A DNA stretch of 64,000 nucleotides from an uncultured Pelagibacteraceae bacterium (GTDB lineage Bacteria > Pseudomonadota > Alphaproteobacteria > Pelagibacterales > Pelagibacteraceae): the NCBI GenBank assembly GCA_902627045.1, contig CACOHP010000001.1, positions 62,001 through 126,000 of the forward strand. Direction: 5' to 3'. Both the position numbers and the translations under genes were made by a program. The notes beneath the pieces are model-generated. The model worked only from the letters and a program-made list of their open reading frames with translations, was not told where the DNA came from and searched no databases. The stretch's first letter is position 1. The number at the start of each line of letters is the position of its first letter. This document shows, one piece after another, positions 57,437-64,000 of the stretch.

Positions 57437-57526
57437 TCAAAAATTTTTTTTAAAAAAAATGGTTAATACATTATTTTGACAAAATTTAAACATTCAAAAA
57501 TCATCTTTAGCCAATATGTATAAATT

Positions 57527-57664
57527 ATGAAGACAATTTCAATTTTTATACTGTTAATTTATTGGTCAATTATGATCTTTGCACCAGTAATGTCAAAAGA
57601 TGTCAAAATGAGCCGAGCTAAAACAGCTAATACTAAAATAGTTGAAGAGAGACCAAAAAGCTAA
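57527..57664 (+). CDS. 45-residue membrane or secreted micropeptide
   Basis: An open frame from ATG at 57527 to TAA at 57664. The first 22 residues (MKTISIFILLIYWSIMIFAP) are hydrophobic with a lysine at the start, followed by a charged tail ending VEERPKS. This could be an exported peptide or a single-span membrane peptide. The stop overlaps the convergent dehydrogenase stop by 4 bases. A TTGACA lies at 57476 but without a convincing -10. No family recognised. Confidence 0.45.
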   Translation: MKTISIFILLIYWSIMIFAPVMSKDVKMSRAKTANTKIVEERPKS

Positions 57665-58413
57665 TAAGTCGAACGACCACCACTTATGTCAAAAACTGCC
57701 GCTGTAGAGAACGTATTTTCCTCTGATGATAGCCAGCAAACTAAAGATGTAAATTCCTCGACCTCAAGAAATCGACCTCTAGGCACCTTGGAAAGCATTC
57801 TTTGGACATGTTCTTTGGTCATTTGATCTAAAATACGCGTTTTGGCCCCAGCAGGAGTAACTGCATTTACTGCTATATTTTTATCAGCAAGCTCTTTGCC
57901 TAAAGATTTTGTTAGTCCAATGGCCCCAGCTTTACCAGCGCTATATGCACTTGCATTTGCATTGCCATCTTTTCCTGCAACAGACGCTACATTAACAATC
58001 CTTCCATAATTATTTTTGATCATATTAGGCACTATTGCTCTGCAACAATTAAATGTTCCCATCAAATTAATATCAACCACTTTTTTCCACTTTTCTAGAT
58101 CATATTCCCACAATGGAGCAGTAGGACCAGTTATTCCTGCATTGTTAATCAATATATCAATATTTGAGTTTTTCACGATTTCGTTAGTACAGTTTTCAAC
58201 TTCTTTGAATTTTGACACATCAACAACATTTGACGATAAATTAGTATTGTTAAGTTCTTTAATAGACTTTTTAAGCGTATCTGGATCATTGTCCCAAATT
58301 ATTACTTTTGCACCTGAGTTCAAAAATCTCCTTGCTATGTCGAATCCAAACCCCTGGGCTCCACCTGTTATAACTGCAGTCCTATTCTCAAAATTGAATG
58401 TTATCTTATCCAT
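57661..58413 (-). CDS. Short-chain dehydrogenase/reductase, classical type
   Basis: NAD(P)-dependent oxidoreductase of unknown substrate. The frame opens with a TTG at 58416, but I choose the following ATG at 58413 (250 residues). The cofactor motif TGGAQGFG is near residues 16-23; NNAG follows; the catalytic Ser-Tyr-Lys set lies in NVASVAGKDGNANASAYSAGK. The closing motif AAVFDISGGRSTY is typical of FabG-like enzymes. The acidic WDNDPD after beta strand 2 suggests NAD rather than NADP. It follows the NCS1 permease by 4 bases in the same operon. Confidence 0.9.
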   Translation of the reverse strand: MDKITFNFENRTAVITGGAQGFGFDIARRFLNSGAKVIIWDNDPDTLKKSIKELNNTNLSSNVVDVSKFKEVENCTNEIVKNSNIDILINNAGITGPTAPLWEYDLEKWKKVVDINLMGTFNCCRAIVPNMIKNNYGRIVNVASVAGKDGNANASAYSAGKAGAIGLTKSLGKELADKNIAVNAVTPAGAKTRILDQMTKEHVQRMLSKVPRGRFLEVEEFTSLVCWLSSEENTFSTAAVFDISGGRSTY

Positions 58414-58417
58414 CAAG

Positions 58418-59875
58418 TTATTTTTTTGCCAAAAAATAATAGGTTATAGAGGAAATTAATGCACCAATAATCCACGCATAAGATTGTAAAAACATTAAAT
58501 TTGGATTCCAAATTGTTGAGGCCGAAAATATAAATCCTAAAAATATGGCATAAGTCCCTTTTATATGCCAACCACCTGAGAAATAATAAGACCCATTTTT
58601 TTCTAAAGAATAAATATCCTTATTAATTAAATTACCCTTTCTAATCAAATAATAATCAGAAATCATAATTCCAAAAATTGGTCCAAAAAAAGCTCCAATT
58701 GTATCTATTATTGATAAAATTCCTATTTGACTTAAGAATGTTAACCAAAAAACTCCAATAAGAAGTCCGATTAAACCTATCACTAATCCTGAGCTCTTAA
58801 ATGAAAGTGATGAGGGAAATAAATTAATAAGTGAATATTGAGATGGAATAAAATTAGCAATTAAATTTGTAGAGGCTGATGCAATGATTATAAAAATCAA
58901 AACTAAATTTGTTAATAATAAATTATTTAGTTTACCAATTATATCCGTAGGATTAGTAAGTATTTTTTCAACGTTTTCAGGACTTTGTTTTAAAAAAGCA
59001 TCTGCACCTATGACAATAAAAAGTGCAAAAAAAGAAAAAATTATCAAATTTAGTATTAAAGTTAAATTCCCTTTTTTTAGTTGATTTTCATTTTGAACAT
59101 ACCTTGAAAAATCACCAAAACTTAAAATAACAATTGAAAAATAAGCAAAAAGTGTCCCAGATACAGTTATTAATGGTATGATGTTATTTTTATCAGCAAA
59201 ATTTTCAAAACTTAAAGCGCTTAAAAATGCATTAACTGTAAATTTAACATCACTTAATAAGACTATAAAAAAGAATAAAGCCATTCCGGAATAGACAACG
59301 ATTGCAGATATATTAATAATTTTTTTGTTAAAATTCATTCCTATGCTAAACAAAAAAAGCTGCAGCGCCATTGAAACTACAATTGAAATCCAATCTACGA
59401 TATTTAATCCAATGAAAAAAATAAGAAAAATTTCTTCTTGTAATAAATTTTTATCAATAGAAAAGATTAAAATTCTTAATAAATATCCCAGTGCTTTTGA
59501 TAAAAAATATGTTTGAATTCCAAACATAAATATACCAACTATACTTCTAAAAAATCCAATATACTGCGCTCCTTTTACCCCCATTGAGGACCTTAGTAAA
59601 ACTACAAATGGTAATCCAAATTTCTGAGATGGCTTGCCAATTAAATTTGAAAAAAAATAAACTAATAGAGAGGCAAAAATTGTTCCAAACAAAACTACAA
59701 AAGTATTCAAGTCATACACTACATAAAGAGATGCAATCAAAGAAAACCCGATTACGCTTTGAATTCCAACTCCCCAAAAACAAAATAAATCTTTCCAATT
59801 CCAAGTTTTATCACTTGGATTTACTGTTACTAAATCCCAATTAATTAATGTCTTATTTGATTTTTGCTGATTCAC
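58418..59875 (-). CDS. NCS1-family nucleobase/hydantoin-type cation symporter
   Basis: Secondary transporter of the cytosine/allantoin/hydantoin group. The 485 residues have about 12 hydrophobic spans. The N-terminal NPSDKTWNWKDLFCFWGVGIQSVIGFSLIASLY and GKPSQKFGLPFVVLLRSSMGVKGAQ are NCS1 signatures; the later IISDYYLIRKG is a family hallmark. The substrate cannot be assigned. It lies between the TRAP large subunit and the dehydrogenase, so it probably serves the same pathway. Confidence 0.88.
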   Translation of the reverse strand: MNQQKSNKTLINWDLVTVNPSDKTWNWKDLFCFWGVGIQSVIGFSLIASLYVVYDLNTFVVLFGTIFASLLVYFFSNLIGKPSQKFGLPFVVLLRSSMGVKGAQYIGFFRSIVGIFMFGIQTYFLSKALGYLLRILIFSIDKNLLQEEIFLIFFIGLNIVDWISIVVSMALQLFLFSIGMNFNKKIINISAIVVYSGMALFFFIVLLSDVKFTVNAFLSALSFENFADKNNIIPLITVSGTLFAYFSIVILSFGDFSRYVQNENQLKKGNLTLILNLIIFSFFALFIVIGADAFLKQSPENVEKILTNPTDIIGKLNNLLLTNLVLIFIIIASASTNLIANFIPSQYSLINLFPSSLSFKSSGLVIGLIGLLIGVFWLTFLSQIGILSIIDTIGAFFGPIFGIMISDYYLIRKGNLINKDIYSLEKNGSYYFSGGWHIKGTYAIFLGFIFSASTIWNPNLMFLQSYAWIIGALISSITYYFLAKK

Positions 59876-59900
59876 TTAGACAATATAAAACTTTAACAAT

Positions 59901-61235
59901 CTACTGTCCATATAAGAGAGTTGGTAACCATAGTGCAATTTTAGGAAATATAATAATTAGAATTAATCCAAATACTTGCAGTACCATAAACTGCATCATC
60001 CCATAGTAGATATCTTTTAAATCCCACTCAGGTACAACGCCTTTTAAAAAATAAGCCGAAAGTGCAACAGGTGGTGATAACCAGGCGGTTTGTAAATTAA
60101 CAGCAACTAATATTGCAAACCAAGTTAGGTTAAATCCTAGTGCCTCAATTAATGGTAATATAATCGGAACAATAATCATCACTATAGGTACCCATTCTAA
60201 AGGCCACCCCAATAAAAATATCATTACCATAACCATTGCTAAAATTAGATATTTATTCATTTCAAGACCTAACAAAAACTCAGTTAATAAAGTCGGTGTT
60301 CCTAGTCTTGCAAAAACAGCACCAAAAAAATTTGAAGCTGCAACTAAAACCATAATCAATGCAGTTATCTCAAGTGTTTTGACTAATGCTTCTTGTAATT
60401 TTGGAAGAGTTAATTTTTTATAAGCTAGTGAAAGAAGTAAAGCCCCCATAGCTCCACATCCTGCAGCTTCAGTTGGAGTAGCAAACCCAAATAAAATACT
60501 TCCCAATGCTGCAAATACCAAAGCCGCTGGTGGCACTAACCCTAAAAAAAATTCAATCCAAACATCCTTCATGCTAGCAGCTCTCATGTCTTCAGGTATG
60601 ACTGGCCCTAATTTGGGATTAATCATGCATCTAATTGTTGTGTAACCTGCGTATAAACTTGCAAGAAGAATTCCTGGAAGAATTGCAGCGGCAAACAAAT
60701 CTATTACTGGAATTTCCATAATAGGACCCATAACAACCAACATAATACTTGGTGGGATTAATATTCCTAAAGTTCCTCCAGCAGTGATGGTGCCAGCCGC
60801 AAGTCTCACATCGTAACCAGATCTATTCATTGATTTTGCAGCCATAATTCCTAGAATGGTCACGGATGCTCCTACAATCCCCGTTGCAGCTGCAAAAATT
60901 ACAGAAACAAATAAAACTGCATAATATAAAGATCCCTTAACTTTTGCTAACATCATTTGGAATGCTGAAAATAATCTTTCCATTAATCCAGCTTGTTCCA
61001 TCATAATTCCCATAAAGACAAAGAGTGGGACGGCGGCGAGTGTTTGCTCTGTCATAACCATAGAAAATTGGAGAGTCATTAAATAAAAAACTAATTTTCC
61101 AAATCCTAAATAACCAAAAACAAAACCTAAAAAAATTAGTGTAAATGAAATAGGGAAACCGATAAATATTGCAAATAACATTACGCCAACAAGAATAAAA
61201 CCTAAGATTGCAGGATCTATAAAGTCAGCAATCAT
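59901..61235 (-). CDS. dctM: TRAP transporter large permease subunit
   Basis: Major membrane subunit of a sodium-driven solute importer. The 444 residues form about 11-12 spans. Signatures include FIGFPISFTLIFLG, FAAATGIVGASVTILGIMAAKSMNRSGYD and TAGGTLGILIPPSIMLVVMG. It overlaps dctQ by 4 bases. Confidence 0.94.
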   Translation of the reverse strand: MIADFIDPAILGFILVGVMLFAIFIGFPISFTLIFLGFVFGYLGFGKLVFYLMTLQFSMVMTEQTLAAVPLFVFMGIMMEQAGLMERLFSAFQMMLAKVKGSLYYAVLFVSVIFAAATGIVGASVTILGIMAAKSMNRSGYDVRLAAGTITAGGTLGILIPPSIMLVVMGPIMEIPVIDLFAAAILPGILLASLYAGYTTIRCMINPKLGPVIPEDMRAASMKDVWIEFFLGLVPPAALVFAALGSILFGFATPTEAAGCGAMGALLLSLAYKKLTLPKLQEALVKTLEITALIMVLVAASNFFGAVFARLGTPTLLTEFLLGLEMNKYLILAMVMVMIFLLGWPLEWVPIVMIIVPIILPLIEALGFNLTWFAILVAVNLQTAWLSPPVALSAYFLKGVVPEWDLKDIYYGMMQFMVLQVFGLILIIIFPKIALWLPTLLYGQ

Positions 61236-61846
61236 TTAGTTTCTCCAGGCCACTCACCTTTTTTAGCCGCCCAATAACTTTTGAGTAACTCAGAAATTCC
61301 TTGAATTAGTAAAAATATAATACCAATTAGTAAACAAGTTTTAATTGGCCACATATAAGGCATCCATGTGGTATCCATGCCTCTTTCTCCTCTTTGAATT
61401 GACTCTCCAACAAACCCAACTGTCATGTAAAGAAAAACAATTAGACCTGGAAAATAGAATAATAGATATAACCAAAAATCTATTAAACCTTGGTTTTTAG
61501 TTTTAAAATTTCTGTATAAAAAATCTGCTCTTATATGAACTCCTCTTGAAAGAGCATAACCAGCACCTAACATAAAAAGTGCTCCATATAAAAAACGACT
61601 TATGTCATAAGCCCAAATAGTTGGTGCTAAAAATAATTTTCTTGCAAGTACTTCATAAGTCATTGCAAAAATTAGTGGCATCAATATCCAACAAACAATA
61701 TTACCAATCCACTTACTAAATTTATCAATTCCTGTGATAGATTTTGCCATCCATAATGGCATGTCTTCAGGCATTTTTCCCGAACCACCTCGCCTTTCGG
61801 CAATCATTTCATCTGATATATCTAGTTTATCTGGTTCGTCTGCCAT
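61232..61846 (-). CDS. dctQ: TRAP transporter small permease subunit
   Basis: Small membrane subunit with four spans that pairs with the large permease. The 204 residues include TYEVLARKLFLAPTIWAYDISRFLYGALFMLGAGYALSRGVHIRADFLY, the family signature. A longer than usual polar N-terminus (about 45 residues) precedes the first span. It lies after a terminator hairpin downstream of dctP. Confidence 0.92.
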   Translation of the reverse strand: MADEPDKLDISDEMIAERRGGSGKMPEDMPLWMAKSITGIDKFSKWIGNIVCWILMPLIFAMTYEVLARKLFLAPTIWAYDISRFLYGALFMLGAGYALSRGVHIRADFLYRNFKTKNQGLIDFWLYLLFYFPGLIVFLYMTVGFVGESIQRGERGMDTTWMPYMWPIKTCLLIGIIFLLIQGISELLKSYWAAKKGEWPGETK

Positions 61847-61857
61847 AAGTTTGAATT

Positions 61858-61893
61858 AAAAAACTAGAGCGGACTTTTAAGTCCGCTCTAGTT
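61858..61893 (-). terminator. Strong hairpin terminator between dctP and dctQ
   Basis: On the minus strand, a perfect 14-base-pair stem (AACTAGAGCGGACT with AGTCCGCTCTAGTT, 61893-61862) with a 4-base loop is followed by a run of T. This is a typical intrinsic terminator, placed between the binding-protein gene and its permease genes. Partial readthrough would give more binding protein than permease. Confidence 0.85.
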
Positions 61894-61913
61894 AAATTAA
61901 GATTAATTACTGA

Positions 61914-63008
61914 TTACTTTAATGTTGCTGCGTGAGCCATTCCTAGCTTCGCATTTGACATTTGAGCACCACTCCAGAAAGGAACAGCTACATCAGCAAA
62001 ATTCTTCATTGAAGTATAAACTTCATTAAAGAATTTGTTATCTTTAGCATTCTTGTTTAAAGATGCTTTTGCAGCAGCCATATATTCTGTGAAATAATCA
62101 GAAGGAGTGTCTTCTAAAATTACTCCATGTTTAGTAGTTAACTCTCTTAAAGCTTTACCATTCTCATAGATTCTGTAACTTAAAGATTTTGCTAATGAAG
62201 CATTAGCAGCAACTTCAAGAGACTTTTTCTCATGAGCAGTCATAGCTTTATAAGTTTTTCCAGTAATATAAAAGTCAGCATTTACGACTACTTGGTGTAA
62301 ACCTTGTAAATAGTAATGCTTTAATACTTTTTGGAAACCAAAAGTTAAGTCTGGTTTTGGACAACACCACTCAGCAGCATCGATTGTTCCTGCTTCAAGA
62401 GCTGGTAGAATATCCCCACCACCCATTGCAACAGAAGCTATACCAATGTCTTTATATGTTTGTCCTGGAATTCCTGGAGGAGTTCTGAACTTATATTTTC
62501 TAAAGTCAGCCATATCTTTAATTGGTTTTGGAAACCAACCTAAAGCTTCTGGTCCAACTGGTTGAATCATAAATCCTTTTATGTCTCTTCCCATTTCTTT
62601 CCAAAGTTGGTCGTATAATTCTTTACCACCACCGTATTGGAACCATGATAGGAATGCGATATTGTCGATACCAACTCCACCACCAGCTACTGGCGAACCA
62701 AATAACATAGCAGCAGGATGATCTCCTGACCAATAGTGAGTCCATGCGAAACCACAATCAATCAGTCCTTTATCAACAGCATCAAGAGTTTCCTTAACTC
62801 CAACAACAGCGCCCGCAGGTAAAATTTCGAATTTTAACGAACCAGCTGTTAATTCAGTTACTGTATCAGTAAAGTCCTTTAACATTTTCACTTCATCAGC
62901 TTTAGTGTTAAGAACTGTCTGACATTTTAGTGTTTTTGCAGCATTAGCATTAGATACAAATCCAAGTACCAAAACAGATGCAAATAACATTGAAATGATT
63001 TTTTTCAT
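61914..63008 (-). CDS. dctP: TRAP transporter substrate-binding protein, TakP-like
   Basis: Periplasmic receptor for the TRAP importer. The 364 residues have a signal peptide (cleavage likely after SNANA, near residue 23) and the mannitol/chloroaromatic-type subgroup features. Arg175 (KFRTPPG) and Glu213-Trp214 (AEWCCPKPD, 212-220) sit at positions like Arg176, Glu214 and Trp215 of the 2-oxoacid-binding TakP, from memory of that structure. A carboxylate ligand is therefore likely, but the adjacent Cys-Cys and downstream sequence differ. A clear ribosome site (AGAGGAAA) precedes the ATG. Confidence 0.92.
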   Translation of the reverse strand: MKKIISMLFASVLVLGFVSNANAAKTLKCQTVLNTKADEVKMLKDFTDTVTELTAGSLKFEILPAGAVVGVKETLDAVDKGLIDCGFAWTHYWSGDHPAAMLFGSPVAGGGVGIDNIAFLSWFQYGGGKELYDQLWKEMGRDIKGFMIQPVGPEALGWFPKPIKDMADFRKYKFRTPPGIPGQTYKDIGIASVAMGGGDILPALEAGTIDAAEWCCPKPDLTFGFQKVLKHYYLQGLHQVVVNADFYITGKTYKAMTAHEKKSLEVAANASLAKSLSYRIYENGKALRELTTKHGVILEDTPSDYFTEYMAAAKASLNKNAKDNKFFNEVYTSMKNFADVAVPFWSGAQMSNAKLGMAHAATLK

Positions 63009-63023
63009 TATATTTTCCTCTTG

Positions 63024-63041
63024 TTAGTTAAATTTAACTAA
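63024..63041. promoter_or_regulatory. 18-base perfect palindrome before dctP
   Basis: TTAGTTAAATTTAACTAA is a perfect palindrome ending 16 bases upstream of the dctP ATG and just ahead of its ribosome site, in the region shared with the divergent GMC gene. It could be an operator. In A/T-rich DNA a palindrome this long is expected about once per window by chance. Confidence 0.3.
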
Positions 63042-63142
63042 GACAATACAATCAGAAAAACAAACCTGACACAAGTGACAATCGTTTAATATGAGTGTAA
63101 AGATGATTAATAAAGTTTAATAAAAATTATATTCAACTAGAG

Positions 63143-64000
63143 ATGGAAAATTTTGATTTTATAATTCTTGGTGCAGGGTCTGCGGGATGTGTCCTTGCAA
63201 ATAGACTTTCAGAAAATTCACAAAATAAAGTTTTATTAATAGAGGCTGGAGGCAAAGATAACTATCCATGGATACACATACCTGTAGGATATTTTAAAAC
63301 AATGCATAACCCTTCAGTTGATTGGTGTTATAAAACCGAGCCAGATGAAACAATGAATAACCGCTCCATTCGTTATCCTAGAGGAAAGACTTTAGGTGGA
63401 AGTTCGGCAATTAATGGTTTGTTATATATTAGAGGCCAAAGTAGAGATTATGATGTTTGGCGTCAATTAGGTAACACTGGTTGGGGTTGGGATGATGTTC
63501 TACCATATTTTATCAAAGCAGAAAATCAAGAGCGTGGAAAAAATGATTTTCACGGTGTTGGTGGCCCTTTATCTGTATCTGATCAAAGAATACAATTACC
63601 ATTGCTAAATGAATTCCAAAATGCAGCAGAAGAATTTGGTATACCTAAAACCAAAGATTTTAATACTGGTGATAATCATGGTTGTGGGTATTTCCAAGTT
63701 ACCGAAAAAAATGGTTTTAGATGTAGCACTGCAGTTGGATATTTAAATCCAATAAAGCATAGGACAAATTTAAAAATTATTACCAAAGCTCATGTAAAAA
63801 AAATTAATTTCGAAAATAAAACAGCAAAAAGTGTTGAATATTGGCAAGAGAACGAGCTTAAAAAAGTTTTAGCAAATAAAGAGGTTATCTTATCATCTGG
63901 ATCTATTGGTTCTCCACAAATTTTACAAACATCTGGGATAGGTAATTCTGACAACTTAAAAAATTTAGGTATAGATATAGTTCATGATTTAAAAGGAGTA
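63143..64000 (+). CDS. GMC-family FAD oxidoreductase (partial, right edge)
   Basis: Flavin-dependent alcohol or choline-type dehydrogenase. Reading from ATG at 63143, 286 codons are open to the window end; such enzymes usually have about 530, so the C-terminal substrate domain with its catalytic His is missing. Visible are the FAD motif ILGAGSAGCVLANRLSE (9-25) with Glu downstream in LIEAGG, GMC signature 1 (GGSSAINGLLYIRGQSRDYD) and signature 2 (SSGSIGSPQILQTSGIG). It is divergent from the TRAP operon across 134 bases, so the two may share a regulator and substrate. Confidence 0.93.
   Translation, partial: MENFDFIILGAGSAGCVLANRLSENSQNKVLLIEAGGKDNYPWIHIPVGYFKTMHNPSVDWCYKTEPDETMNNRSIRYPRGKTLGGSSAINGLLYIRGQSRDYDVWRQLGNTGWGWDDVLPYFIKAENQERGKNDFHGVGGPLSVSDQRIQLPLLNEFQNAAEEFGIPKTKDFNTGDNHGCGYFQVTEKNGFRCSTAVGYLNPIKHRTNLKIITKAHVKKINFENKTAKSVEYWQENELKKVLANKEVILSSGSIGSPQILQTSGIGNSDNLKNLGIDIVHDLKGV

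Noticed and set aside
1-64000. CRISPR arrays, insertion sequences, prophage, toxin-antitoxin pairs
   Set aside because: No regularly spaced repeats, transposase or integrase genes, or terminal inverted repeats were found. The three tRNAs show no flanking integrase.

Overview
This 64-kb window is A+T-rich, gene-dense chromosomal DNA. Most neighbouring genes abut or overlap by a few bases. Gene order is alphaproteobacterial throughout: tpiA-secG-pyrG-kdsA-eno; trpEGDC-lexA; dxr-bamA-skp-lpxD-fabZ-lpxA-lpxI-lpxB; proS-lolC/E-lolD-dnaE; nuoA-N-birA-coaX-rnj; tig-clpP-clpX-lon with tRNA-Val and tRNA-Asp. Low G+C, Lys/Asn/Ile-rich proteins, very short spacers and TRAP-type uptake suggest a streamlined marine bacterium of the SAR11/Pelagibacterales type. 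That placement is inferred from content, not from a database search.

Layout. 1-4522 (minus): glycolysis (eno, tpiA), KDO synthesis (kdsA), CTP synthesis (pyrG) and SecG. 4579-11977 (plus): a PpiD-like periplasmic chaperone, trpE-G-D-C, lexA with an SOS operator, and gltX. 11954-27161 (minus): lipid A and outer-membrane assembly (lpxB, lpxI, lpxA, lpxD, fabZ, skp, bamA), isoprenoid and phospholipid steps (dxr, uppS, cdsA), translation (frr, tsf, rpsB) and dnaE. 27148-33571 (minus): lolD, lolC/E, proS, a DUF1467 protein, rnj, coaX, birA. 33571-47429 (minus): the complete 14-gene complex I operon, nuoA to nuoN. 47634-54085 (minus): tRNA-Asp, tRNA-Val, a 39-residue membrane peptide, lon, clpX, clpP, tig and tRNA-Leu. 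54222-57664: a small accessory zone of secreted or membrane proteins, four micro-ORFs, a family-5 uracil-DNA glycosylase and a YbgC thioesterase, often tail-to-tail with overlapping stop codons. 57661-63008 (minus): a TRAP transporter (P-Q-M), an NCS1 permease and a short-chain dehydrogenase, divergent from a GMC oxidoreductase that runs off the right end.

Most of the window is housekeeping. The unexplained signals are non-coding or are absences: a tig leader with tRNA-Leu-like repeats and two competing hairpin sets; an rpsB leader that can form a pseudoknot over its ribosome site; a Fur-like palindrome beside the nuo operon; a strong terminator inside the TRAP operon; and missing pyrH, rseP and hupB at their usual places. 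No CRISPR array, insertion sequence, prophage or rRNA was seen, and no gene-free stretch exceeds about 210 bases.
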